Part shown: positions 1 through 7,922 of the stretch, piece by piece
How the letters are laid out: every line of letters begins with the position of its first letter
Position numbering within the stretch: position 1 is the first letter of the stretch
NCBI RefSeq assembly: GCF_006442965.1
Contig: NZ_VFWX01000010.1
Coordinates: 62,001-126,000 of the forward strand
Reading direction: 5' to 3'
Length of the DNA: 64,000 nucleotides
From: Mesorhizobium sp. CU3
GTDB lineage: Bacteria > Pseudomonadota > Alphaproteobacteria > Rhizobiales > Rhizobiaceae
Position numbers and translations under genes: made by a program
The notes under the pieces: model-generated
Seen by the model: the letters and a program-made list of their open reading frames with translations, nothing else
The model's database searches: none
What the model was told of the DNA's origin: nothing

Positions 1-754
1 AATAATGCGGCTCCTGGCCGCGCTGGTCGATGAAATATTTGGCCAGGTCCATGTATTTGCGGTTGCCGGTCGCCCGTGCCAGCTTGACCAGCGCCAGTTC
101 GATCTCCTCATGGCCGCAATAGCCTTTCTTCTTCTCCGGCTCGGGGCCGAACATCGTGGCGATGTGGTCGACGTAGCGTGACAGGATGTCGAGCAGCTTG
201 CGCTTGCCCGTCGCCTGGTAATAGGCGACCGCGCCCTCGATCAGATGTCCGGCGCAATAGAGCTCGTGGCAGTCACGCAGGTTCGTCCAGCGCAGGCCGG
301 GCTGGATGCGCTGGTACCAACTCGACAGATAGCCGTCTTCCTGCTGCAGCTTTCCGTAGAGGTCGATGACGGCATCGATCTTCTTTTCCAGCTCCGGGTT
401 GCGGCGGCGGTAGAGCGAATAGGCGGCGGTCTCGATGGTCTTGCCCCAGTCGGAATCCCAGAACATCTGCGTCGTCACCGTCGAGCCGGTGAAGGTGGGA
501 TTGGCCGCCTCGTCCGGCGACGGCGAATGGAAGGGAATGACGACGCCGGGCGACGGGCGGTCGGGATCGATCTGTTCCAGCATGCGCGCCTCGACGCAGC
601 GCTCGTAGAGAATCTCGGCGGTCTTGGCGGCGACCGCATCGACACGGTCGCCCCAGAAGCCGCGCACATCGACCTGCGGCACCGGCAGGGGCCGGAAGGC
701 GAGTTTCGGCCCGGCATCGGTCTGCGGGGCGGTGGCGGGTTGGGTTGCGGTCAT
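1..754 (-). CDS. Glycoside hydrolase family 127 (beta-L-arabinofuranosidase type), 3' end off the window
   Basis: About 251 N-terminal codons are visible; the gene continues beyond base 1. The stretch NLRDCHELYCAGH followed by an alpha-helical repeat (LIEGAVAYYQATGKRKLL) and GHEEIELALVKL is typical of the GH127 (formerly DUF1680) alpha/alpha-barrel catalytic domain. Characterised members release L-arabinofuranose from arabino-oligosaccharides with a zinc-bound catalytic cysteine; that part of the protein lies outside the window. There is no signal peptide, so it should act in the cytoplasm on sugar brought in by the ABC transporter encoded just upstream (24 bases separate the genes). The exact sugar is inference from the family. 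Confidence 0.85.
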   Translation of the reverse strand, partial: MTATQPATAPQTDAGPKLAFRPLPVPQVDVRGFWGDRVDAVAAKTAEILYERCVEARMLEQIDPDRPSPGVVIPFHSPSPDEAANPTFTGSTVTTQMFWDSDWGKTIETAAYSLYRRRNPELEKKIDAVIDLYGKLQQEDGYLSSWYQRIQPGLRWTNLRDCHELYCAGHLIEGAVAYYQATGKRKLLDILSRYVDHIATMFGPEPEKKKGYCGHEEIELALVKLARATGNRKYMDLAKYFIDQRGQEPHY

Positions 755-778
755 GACGTCACTCCATTCGAATGCGAT

Positions 779-1636
779 TTACTTGACGGCTCCGGCCATG
801 AGGCCGCGGATGTAGAAGCGCTGCAGCGCCAGGAACAGGATCAGGCACGGCACCATCATCACGGTGACGCCGGCCTGCACCGCGCCCCAGTCGATGGCGC
901 CGAAGCGGCCGGATTGAAGCGCCGTCATCATCACCGGCAGGGTGAATTTCGACTGGTCGGTCATCAGCACGAGCGCGGCCAAAAACTCGTTCCAAGCGCC
1001 GAGGAAAGCGAACAGCGCGATGGTGACGACGCCCGGCCAGACCAGGGGCAGCATGACCCTCAACAGCATGGTGACGTTGTTGGCGCCGTCCATGCGCGCC
1101 GCCTCCTCGATCTCGCGCGGCACGGCGTCGAAGGCGTTGCGCATCATGAAGATCGAGAACGGCAGTTGCAGCGTGACGTAGACGCAGACAAGCCCGGTCA
1201 GCGTGTTATGCAGGCCGAGCTTGGTCAGCACCAGGAAGATCGGCGTCAGGATCGACTGGAACGGGATCATGATCGTCGACAGGATGAGGATGAAGAAGAA
1301 ATCCCGGAACGGAAAGCGGAAGCGGGAAAAACCGTAACCGGCGAGCACGCTGACCAGCACCGAAAGCAGCACCGTCATCACCGAGACATAGATGCTGTTT
1401 TGCGCCGAGGCCCAAAGCCCGTCGCCGAAGGAGTTCAGCGTCTCGTAATTCTCGATCGAGAAACCGGTGGTCGGCCAGGGCGGCAGCGGCGGCTGGCGCG
1501 CCTCTTGCGCCGGTTTGAAGGTGGACAGCACGGTCCACACGATCGGCGCCAGGAACAGCACCGAAGCGATGATGCCGGTGGAATGCCTGGCGAAGCTGAA
1601 GGCGGCCTTGCGGTTCTGCGACATCGCCTCGGCCAT
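779..1636 (-). CDS. Carbohydrate ABC transporter permease (MalG type)
   Basis: 285-residue inner-membrane permease with about six membrane segments. The cytoplasmic EAA loop that contacts the ATPase is visible as EEAARMDGANNVTMLLRVMLPL, in the C-terminal half. It is the second permease of a CUT1-type sugar importer. Its ATG overlaps the stop codon of the upstream permease (ATGA, bases 1634-1638), so the two are translationally coupled. An upstream in-frame extension exists but lies inside the neighbouring permease gene. No ATPase gene of this transporter is in the window; it may lie further left or be a shared MsmK-like ATPase. Confidence 0.93.
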   Translation of the reverse strand: MAEAMSQNRKAAFSFARHSTGIIASVLFLAPIVWTVLSTFKPAQEARQPPLPPWPTTGFSIENYETLNSFGDGLWASAQNSIYVSVMTVLLSVLVSVLAGYGFSRFRFPFRDFFFILILSTIMIPFQSILTPIFLVLTKLGLHNTLTGLVCVYVTLQLPFSIFMMRNAFDAVPREIEEAARMDGANNVTMLLRVMLPLVWPGVVTIALFAFLGAWNEFLAALVLMTDQSKFTLPVMMTALQSGRFGAIDWGAVQAGVTVMMVPCLILFLALQRFYIRGLMAGAVK

Positions 1637-2553
1637 CAGTCGTCGAGCCCCGCCGGCTTGCGCAGCAGCCAGAGCTGGATGAGGCTGAGCGCGACGAGGA
1701 TGACCAGCAGCACCATGGAAAGTGCGGCGCCGTAACCCAGCTTGAACGAGACGAAGGACTGGTTGAAGATCCAGTAGACGGCCGTCAGCGTCTGGTTGCG
1801 CGGGCCGCCGCGCAGGATGATGTAGAACTGGTCGAAGGCGAGGATCGAGCCCGCCACCGACAGGATCAGCGCCAGCGCCAGGGTGCGGCGCATCAGCGGC
1901 AAGGTGATCATCCGGAACCGGGCGAACGGGCCGGCGCCGTCGATGACGGCGGCCTCCTGCAGGTCCTGCGGGATCGACTGTAGGCCGGTCATCAAAATGA
2001 TCATGGTGAAGCCGGCGACCTTCCAGACCACCATGGCGATGATCGACCAGAAGGCCGGCTGGAAGGTGGCGAGAAGATTGATCTTCTTCTCGGTCAGGCC
2101 AAGATCGTAAGCGGCCGGGCTGAACAGGCCGGAATCGACATTCAAGAGCCAGGACCAGAGCAGGCTCGCGGAAGCAAAGCCGACCACCGCCGGCATGAAG
2201 AAGGCGGTGCGGTAGAGGTTGGTCAGCGGCCGCGGCCGTTCGATGAAGATCGCCAGCGGAAAGGCGACGGCGAAGATCGCGATGGTGACGACCACAGTGT
2301 AGTAGAAGGTGAATTTCAGCGCGTTCCAGAAGCGCGTGTCGCGCAGGATGGCGACATAATTGTCGAGGCCGATGAAGGAGTGCTCGCCCATCAGCGGCCA
2401 GTTGTGCAGCGACATCCAGGCCGTCATGCCGAGCGGAATGACGAAGAAGACGGTGACCAAGGCGACCGCCGGCAGGACATAGAGCAGCCCCACCCATTGC
2501 CGCAGGCTGGTGCGCGCGCGGGCTCGGGCCGGTGCTATTGCAATGGAAGCCAT
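1636..2553 (-). CDS. Carbohydrate ABC transporter permease (MalF type)
   Basis: 305-residue inner-membrane permease, first of the pair. It has an N-terminal membrane segment (GLLYVLPAVALVTVFFVIP) and a clear EAA loop (EAAVIDGAGPFARFRMITLPL). The start at MASIAIAPA is preferred; longer in-frame starts would run into the intercistronic hairpin and the binding-protein gene. It follows the solute-binding protein by 127 bases and overlaps the MalG-type permease by four. With the neighbours it forms a CUT1 importer, probably for L-arabinose-containing oligosaccharides given the GH127 enzyme downstream; the substrate is inferred from context. Confidence 0.93.
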   Translation of the reverse strand: MASIAIAPARARARTSLRQWVGLLYVLPAVALVTVFFVIPLGMTAWMSLHNWPLMGEHSFIGLDNYVAILRDTRFWNALKFTFYYTVVVTIAIFAVAFPLAIFIERPRPLTNLYRTAFFMPAVVGFASASLLWSWLLNVDSGLFSPAAYDLGLTEKKINLLATFQPAFWSIIAMVVWKVAGFTMIILMTGLQSIPQDLQEAAVIDGAGPFARFRMITLPLMRRTLALALILSVAGSILAFDQFYIILRGGPRNQTLTAVYWIFNQSFVSFKLGYGAALSMVLLVILVALSLIQLWLLRKPAGLDD

Positions 2554-2586
2554 TTCGTTCTCGCTGCGGGTGAACGATTGCCAAGT

Positions 2587-2622
2587 CCGGCCGCCCGGCC
2601 AGGGAGACGGGCGGGCGGCCGG
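2587..2622 (-). other. Intercistronic hairpin between binding-protein and permease genes
   Basis: Perfect 11-bp inverted repeat (CCGGCCGCCCG, bases 2587-2597, pairing with 2612-2622) with a 14-base loop, 58 bases after the binding-protein stop and 33 bases before the permease start. There is no T-run, so a full intrinsic terminator is unlikely. Such hairpins in sugar importer operons commonly stabilise the upstream message so that binding protein exceeds permease. Confidence 0.6.
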
Positions 2623-2680
2623 GTCAGAGCTTTTCGGCGGTGAGCGTTGCCTGATCCTCGCCGCCGGCAAGCCCTGGTGT

Positions 2681-3943
2681 CTACTTGTTCGGCGCCTGGT
2701 CGATGATCGACTGCATGGTGTCCTGCGCGTTCTTGATGGCGCCGTCGACATCGTCGCCGAAAAACACCTCGTTGATCATCTGCGTCCACGGACCGTTGGC
2801 GGAGTTGATCAGGTCGTTGAACACCACCGAATAGGGCGTCTTGCCCTTGGCCATCGCCTCGGCCGCCACCTGGTAGCGCGGATCGAGATCCTTCAACGCT
2901 TCCTTGGCGATGTCGTTGCGCACCGGCAGGCTGCCATATTTGGCCAGGATCGTCTGCCCCTCGAGCGAATAGGCGAAGTCGAGGAACTCTTTTACCACCT
3001 CGATTTTCTTGGTGCCCTTGGTGACGACGAAATTATCGCCGCCGGCAAAGGACGACCAGCCGCCGTCTTTGCCCGGCAGGAAGGTGATGCCGTAGTCGAC
3101 ATTTGGGTACTGCGTGTTGAGCGCGCCGATGGCGAAGGCGCCGGAAGGCGAAATGCCGATATTGCCGGCGGCAAAGGCAGCGAAGAAGTTCGAGCCGGTG
3201 TCGGTCTGCGCGCCCTCGGGCACCAGGCCTTTCTTGACCATCGAGCGGTAGAGGTCGATGGCGCCGCGCAGCTGCGGGCTGTCCAGCGTCGCCTTCGAGC
3301 CGTCCTCCGACAGGATGTCGCCGCCCGAGGCCCAGATCAGCGGCGTGAAGGTGAAGATGTTGCAGCCGCCGCAGTTGCCGGAGAAATAGAAGCCCTTGAT
3401 ATCGCCGCCGAGCGCGTTGACCTTCTCGGCGTCGGCTTCGATCTCGGCCCAGTTGGTCGGGCCCTTCTCAGGGTCGAGGCCGGCCTGCTTGAACAATTTC
3501 TTGTTCCAGATCAGCACCGAGGCGTCGGCCGAGAACGGCAGGCCGTAGATGCGGTCCTTGTAGGTGCCGGTCTTGACATGCGCCGGCGACAGGCTGGCGA
3601 AGTAAGGCAAGGATTTCGCCCAATCGGTGATGTCCTCGAGCTGGCCGGCGGCAGCGAAGGACGGCGTGTAGATCAGGTCGAGCGACAGCGCGTCGGGCGC
3701 TGTGCCGCCTGCGGCGGCGGCGCCGTATTTCGGGATGATCTCGGCATTGGGGATGATGTCGAGCTTGATCTGATCCTTATGCGCCTTGTTGAAGGCATCG
3801 ACGATGCGCGGCATGAAGTTCGAGCCGTCGGCGCGCACCCAGATGTTGGCGGTCTCGGCCGACGCCGCCTGCAGGCCGCCGCTGATGACGGCAGCGGCAA
3901 GCGCCAGTTTCGCGATCATGGTCTTCACTTTGTTCCTCCTCAT
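2681..3943 (-). CDS. Extracellular solute-binding protein, sugar ABC transporter (family 1)
   Basis: 420 residues. A basic N-terminus and hydrophobic stretch ending in LQAASA give a Sec signal peptide of about 29 residues, so this is a periplasmic sugar receptor. The body has the usual family-1 features, including the ASGGDILSEDG segment and GGDNFVVTKGTKK near the C-terminal third. The ATG at 3943 has a strong Shine-Dalgarno (GGGAGGAG) just upstream; the in-frame ATG at 3919 lacks one. It lies 65 bases after the LacI regulator gene and heads the transporter genes. It would capture the sugar that the two permeases import. Confidence 0.93.
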   Translation of the reverse strand: MRRNKVKTMIAKLALAAAVISGGLQAASAETANIWVRADGSNFMPRIVDAFNKAHKDQIKLDIIPNAEIIPKYGAAAAGGTAPDALSLDLIYTPSFAAAGQLEDITDWAKSLPYFASLSPAHVKTGTYKDRIYGLPFSADASVLIWNKKLFKQAGLDPEKGPTNWAEIEADAEKVNALGGDIKGFYFSGNCGGCNIFTFTPLIWASGGDILSEDGSKATLDSPQLRGAIDLYRSMVKKGLVPEGAQTDTGSNFFAAFAAGNIGISPSGAFAIGALNTQYPNVDYGITFLPGKDGGWSSFAGGDNFVVTKGTKKIEVVKEFLDFAYSLEGQTILAKYGSLPVRNDIAKEALKDLDPRYQVAAEAMAKGKTPYSVVFNDLINSANGPWTQMINEVFFGDDVDGAIKNAQDTMQSIIDQAPNK

Positions 3944-4008
3944 GGTTCTCCTCCCAGTTTGGCCGTTGCCATCCGCGGGGGTCGGACGCGCGGCCTTCGA
4001 CCATTGCT

Positions 4009-5055
4009 TCAGCCGCCCGGCGGGCGGCCGCATGACTGACGCACCACCAGCCGGCACGGCAGTTTCCGGATGCCCGGTGCGGCCGGCTGGCCGCCCACGA
4101 GCGAAAGCAGCGCGAGCCCGGCCTCGCGGCCGAGGCTCGCCAGATTCATGTCGATGGAGGTCAGCGGCGGGCGCGTCGCCTCGGCCACGATCTCCCAATT
4201 GTCGAAGCCGATGACGCCGACATCGTCGGGCACGCTTATGCCGCGCTCGCGCAGCGCATCGATGACGCCGCGCGCGATCTGGTCGTTGCCGCAGAAGATG
4301 GCGTCCGGCGGCTCGCCCCCACCCCCGAACAGTCTGGCGACCGCATCATGCCCCCAACCCTCCGACCACGGCCCAAGCAGCGGCTCGAAGGCAGGCAGAC
4401 CATGCTCGGCAAGGACATCGCGATAGGCTTGGGCGCGAGCATGCACCACGGCAAAACTCGCCGGACCGCTGACATGGGCAATGCGCCGGCGGCCCAGTCG
4501 GCAAAAATGCTCGACTGCCAGCCGCGCACCGCCGACATCGTCGGAGACGAAGCCGATCGCGCCGGGATCCGGCTGGGTGAAGGCGTAGACGACGGGGATG
4601 CGCAGATTGGCGAGATCGACCGGCAGATGGCGGTCGATACGCTTTCCGGTGGCGATGATGCCGTCGACGCGCTTGTCGAGCATGGCCTCGACATGCAACT
4701 GGCCGAGCCGCTGATCGTCCTCGACATTGCACAGGAACACCGACACACCATTGTCGACCAGCGCATCCGAAACGCCGGCCATCAGCGGCAGCGAGAAGCG
4801 GCCGTATGTATCGTTGGTGAGCAGCCCGACAGTGAAGGAGCGTTTGCGCAACAGGCTCTGCGCCAGGCTGTTCGGCCGGAAGCCGAGATGCCTGGCCGTC
4901 TCGCGAATGCGCTCGCGCGTCTCGGCCGTCATGCGCCCCTGCCCGTTCAGCGCCTTCGACGCCGTCGCGACGCTGACGCCGGCGGCCGCAGCCACCTCGC
5001 GCAAGGTGACGGGTCTGTTGGCAAAGATAGGCGCTTGCTCGGCGTCCGAAGACAT
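4009..5055 (-). CDS. LacI family transcriptional regulator
   Basis: 348 residues from the preferred start at 5055 (MSSDAEQAP). The helix-turn-helix and hinge are clear: VTLREVAAAAGVSVATASKAL then RIRETARHLGFRPN, about residues 16-65. The rest is a periplasmic-binding-like sensor domain with the usual GVIGFDNWE segment and LTSIDMNLASLGREAG. A GGAGGT lies 11 bases before the chosen ATG. A longer start at 5097 is possible, but it has no ribosome-binding site and would put an operator-like palindrome inside the gene. It probably represses, or autoregulates, the sugar operon that follows it, with release by the imported sugar. Confidence 0.92.
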   Translation of the reverse strand: MSSDAEQAPIFANRPVTLREVAAAAGVSVATASKALNGQGRMTAETRERIRETARHLGFRPNSLAQSLLRKRSFTVGLLTNDTYGRFSLPLMAGVSDALVDNGVSVFLCNVEDDQRLGQLHVEAMLDKRVDGIIATGKRIDRHLPVDLANLRIPVVYAFTQPDPGAIGFVSDDVGGARLAVEHFCRLGRRRIAHVSGPASFAVVHARAQAYRDVLAEHGLPAFEPLLGPWSEGWGHDAVARLFGGGGEPPDAIFCGNDQIARGVIDALRERGISVPDDVGVIGFDNWEIVAEATRPPLTSIDMNLASLGREAGLALLSLVGGQPAAPGIRKLPCRLVVRQSCGRPPGG

Positions 5056-5078
5056 TTCAGCGTAGGACCTCCAAGTTT

Positions 5079-5094
5079 GGAAAAACCTTTTCTC
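5079..5094. promoter_or_regulatory. Candidate LacI-family operator O1
   Basis: Palindrome GGAAAAACCTTTTCTC with an AAAA-CC-TTTT core, centred at 5086/5087, 24 bases upstream of the regulator's ATG. LacI-family sugar regulators typically bind such AAAA-SS-TTTT sites with a central CG/CC step. A second copy lies 71 bases away. Confidence 0.6.
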
Positions 5095-5150
5095 CATGAG
5101 GCCTGCAGCGTTTCGAACCGAGGGGGCGGATGTCGAAAAGCGAACGACTG

Positions 5151-5165
5151 GGAAAAGGTTTTCTC
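5151..5165. promoter_or_regulatory. Candidate LacI-family operator O2
   Basis: GGAAAAGGTTTTCTC, the same AAAA-SS-TTTT core, centred at 5157/5158. The 71-base centre-to-centre distance from O1 is close to seven helical turns, which would permit looping by a tetramer or a pair of dimers. The rest of the 426-base gap (5056-5481) holds no gene that I can support; its right part must contain the promoter for the outer-membrane protein gene. Confidence 0.55.
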
Positions 5166-5481
5166 AGATAGGACATTAAAGGGAAGCCGAAGTGGTTGGC
5201 AAGGGGGGGTTAGCATCTTGGGAGCGACATTGGCGAACTCGAGCCAAGACTCGCGTCGGGCACCCTTTTTAGCTGGCTTATGCGCCCGAGCATGCAGAAC
5301 CTCCTGCAAGGCATGGTTAACAAATGATTTTTGGGTCAGCGACAAGTTGACTATTTCTGGGTGCATCGTCGCTATTTGCCTACTTTGAAGGCACTTTGCC
5401 TACCACTGTGGCATTTGTGCCACCACCAATTCTTACAACCGCTGTTAGAAGGTCGCCGGGGTTTCAATTGGGGTTAAGGGT

Positions 5482-6792
5482 ATGGTTCTTCGTTTTTCTG
5501 CGAAATCTATCTTGCTGGGCGCTGTTTCGGCTGTCGCCTTGATGTCTGCCGCGCACGCCGCCGACGTGGTACAGGAGCAGGCTGCGTCCGGTTTTAACTG
5601 GAGCGGCGTCTATGTCGGCTTTGGTCTCGGCGCCGGCGCTAATGTTCACAAGCTGAGCAGCGATTTCATCCCGGGCCTGTCGTTCAACGGCATCGGGGGT
5701 GAAGGTGTCTATGGCCAGGCGACTGTCGGCTACGACTACATGGTTTCGCCGCGTTTTCTCATCGGCGGCCTGGTCGACGCGCATGTCGGCAACATCAAGA
5801 CTTCGCTCGATATCGCCCCTCTTGGCGGCCTCAGTGCCGATATCAAGGAAACCTACGGCTTCGACGTAGGCGTGCGCGCCGGCTACCTGTTGACGCCGAA
5901 CACACTGGGTTACGTGCTCGGTGGCTACGCCTGGCAGAAGTACAAGCTCGACACCAACATCGGAGGCTTCGGACTCGATTGGGACCAGGGCGGCTATTTC
6001 CTGGGTGTCGGCGCCGAAACCGCGATCAACAACAGCTGGACGCTCAAAGGCGAATATCGCTACACGCGCTTCGGCACGAATGACAATCTGCTGTCGCAGT
6101 TCGGCGCCCCGGGCGGCGCGCTCAACCTCGACACCTCACGCCACACGTTCGAGCTTGCCGCCAGCTATCGCTTCAACGCCAATGACGGCGGCGGCGCCAG
6201 CTTCGAGACGCCGAGCTACAACTGGACCGGTTTCTATGTCGGCGGCGGGCTTGGCGCCGGCGCGTCGGTGCACTCGATCGACTCCGACTTGATCGGCGTC
6301 AACTTCAACGGGATTGGCGGCGAAGGCGTGTTCGGCGAGGCCAGCATTGGCTACGATCACGATATGGGCAGCTGGGTAGCTGGTGTCCTGGTCGATGCGC
6401 GCTACTCCGGCATGACCTCGAAGCTTGAGCTACCCGGCGGACAGATCAACCTCGACACCGACTACGGCTTCGACGTGCTCGGCCGTGTCGGCATGAAGGT
6501 GAACGATAGCACCCTCGCCTACGCGCTGGCAGGCTATAGCTGGCAGCATTTCGACCTCAACGCGTCGTCGCCGATCGGCGACATCCTCGATTGGGGTTCC
6601 AGCGGCTTCTCGGTCGGCGCCGGCCTGGAAACGGCGGTGTCGGACAAGATGACTGTCGGCCTCGAATACCGCTATTCGCAGTTCGCCAAGAAGGACTTCT
6701 CATCGGACCTCGGCATCCCGGTCAGCGACTTCCTCACCTCGACGCCGTCCTTCCATACAGTGCGCATCGAGGCCAAGTACAAGTTCAACTAA
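5482..6792 (+). CDS. Outer-membrane beta-barrel protein with two tandem Omp25/31-type domains
   Basis: 436 residues with a signal peptide ending AAHAADV. The mature protein has two similar halves, each beginning NW(S/T)G(V/F)YVG and continuing with FNGIGGEGV(Y/F)G and GYD (tryptophans at about residues 40 and 248, a period of about 208). Each half ends in a typical barrel strand (ELAASYRFN; then RIEAKYKFN at the very C-terminus, closing on an aromatic-rich strand). Single-domain relatives such as Omp25/Omp31 are roughly 210-240 residues, so this is a duplicated barrel. It probably sits in the outer membrane; ligand and function are unknown. A strong terminator follows. Confidence 0.88.
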   Translation: MVLRFSAKSILLGAVSAVALMSAAHAADVVQEQAASGFNWSGVYVGFGLGAGANVHKLSSDFIPGLSFNGIGGEGVYGQATVGYDYMVSPRFLIGGLVDAHVGNIKTSLDIAPLGGLSADIKETYGFDVGVRAGYLLTPNTLGYVLGGYAWQKYKLDTNIGGFGLDWDQGGYFLGVGAETAINNSWTLKGEYRYTRFGTNDNLLSQFGAPGGALNLDTSRHTFELAASYRFNANDGGGASFETPSYNWTGFYVGGGLGAGASVHSIDSDLIGVNFNGIGGEGVFGEASIGYDHDMGSWVAGVLVDARYSGMTSKLELPGGQINLDTDYGFDVLGRVGMKVNDSTLAYALAGYSWQHFDLNASSPIGDILDWGSSGFSVGAGLETAVSDKMTVGLEYRYSQFAKKDFSSDLGIPVSDFLTSTPSFHTVRIEAKYKFN

Positions 6793-6814
6793 GCAAGGCC
6801 CTCCAGCCAAAACA

Positions 6815-6845
6815 GAAGAGCCCGTCAACCGACGGGCTCTTCTTC
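6815..6845 (+). terminator. Intrinsic terminator after the outer-membrane protein gene
   Basis: Perfect 12-bp stem (GAAGAGCCCGTC, 6815-6826) with an AACC loop and its complement (6831-6842), followed by a short T-rich stretch, 22 bases after the stop codon. The remaining 220 bases to the next gene's end (7068) hold nothing that I can support. Confidence 0.85.
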
Positions 6846-7067
6846 GCTTGACCTGTTGCGTTGAGCCAAACTCGCGCGGCGGTTGCCTGGCTTTAGCCTT
6901 GTCGATCGGCTCAGGCTGCTCGTCTATCCGGCAGCCGCAGGCCGGGGCGAACGGCTTTTCCGTCCGACAAACCTGTCACGTTCGAGCTTGTCTCGGCCGT
7001 ACCGTTCAACGATGGCGTGGCGGCGATGGAATACAGGACGAGCAAGGGATGACCGGCCAGACGAGTC

Positions 7068-7922
7068 TCACACAGTCTTCTTGCCGCGCTTGCCGCCACG
7101 AACCTCGACGGCCTTCTCCACCGCGCGCTTCAATTCGTCCTTGATCTCGACCGTCTCGGCCATCAGCGCTTCGATCTTGAGGAAATCGAGCACGCGGTAT
7201 TTCGAGACTTTGGGGCGGATCAGGATGTCGGGTCCGGACTGCTGCAGCTTGTTGGCGATGATCGACTGCATCATCAGCTGCGAGGCGCCGTACATCAGGT
7301 CGACGGTGGTCGGGTGCTTGCGCTCGGCATCGCTCGGCGCGCCCACCACGTCGATGGCGATGATGATGTCGGCATCCTTCTCGAGCAGATCGAAAGGAAC
7401 CGGGTTGTAGATGCCGCCGTCGATCAGCAGGCAGTCATTGCGCATCACCGGGCGGAACACGGCCGGAATGGCGGCCGAGGCGGCGAGCGCGGAATGCAAT
7501 TCACCCTCGGCGAACACCGCGAGCTTATGGCCGAAATAGTCGGTCGCCGTCACCTTCAAAGGGATCTTGAGCTCCTCGAATGTCGCGGGGATGGCATCGG
7601 GCAGGAACGCCTTCAGGATGCGCTCGACATTGAACTGGCCGACGCGGATACCGCCTTGCATGGCTTCGGCGATCGTGCCGGGGCGCGAGCGCCACATGCG
7701 CGCCGCCATTTCCGCGCGGCTGCCGAGGACCGAACGGGAGTAGTCGTGGATCTGCGCGCCGGTCATGCCAGCGGCCATGCCGGCGCCCATGATTGCGCCG
7801 ATCGAGGAACCGGCGATCGCCACCGGCTTGATGCCGAGCTCGTCCAGCGCCTCGATGATGTGGATATGCGCCAGTCCGCGCGCGCCGCCGCCGCCGAAGG
7901 CAACCCCGAAGGTCGGGCTCAT
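7068..7922 (-). CDS. Patatin-like phospholipase family protein (RssA type)
   Basis: 284 residues, no signal peptide. The oxyanion loop GGGGARG is at residues 10-16, the nucleophile elbow GSSIG at about 38-42 (catalytic Ser) and the dyad aspartate in IDGGIYNPVP at about 168. These are the full set of patatin catalytic motifs, so a serine lipase or acyl hydrolase acting on membrane lipid is expected; the substrate is unknown. The start codon overlaps the stop of the upstream M16 gene (ATGA), placing it as the last gene of an M16-M16-patatin operon. Confidence 0.92.
   Translation of the reverse strand: MSPTFGVAFGGGGARGLAHIHIIEALDELGIKPVAIAGSSIGAIMGAGMAAGMTGAQIHDYSRSVLGSRAEMAARMWRSRPGTIAEAMQGGIRVGQFNVERILKAFLPDAIPATFEELKIPLKVTATDYFGHKLAVFAEGELHSALAASAAIPAVFRPVMRNDCLLIDGGIYNPVPFDLLEKDADIIIAIDVVGAPSDAERKHPTTVDLMYGASQLMMQSIIANKLQQSGPDILIRPKVSKYRVLDFLKIEALMAETVEIKDELKRAVEKAVEVRGGKRGKKTV

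Noticed and set aside
245-1735. Long plus-strand frame over the sugar permease and GH127 genes
   Set aside because: Composition is that of antisense GC-rich DNA; real genes on the minus strand explain the region.
5106-5120. GGTTCGAA-like T-loop (minus strand) suggesting a tRNA
   Set aside because: No matching acceptor, D or anticodon arms can be folded around it; it lies in the LacI gene's upstream region.
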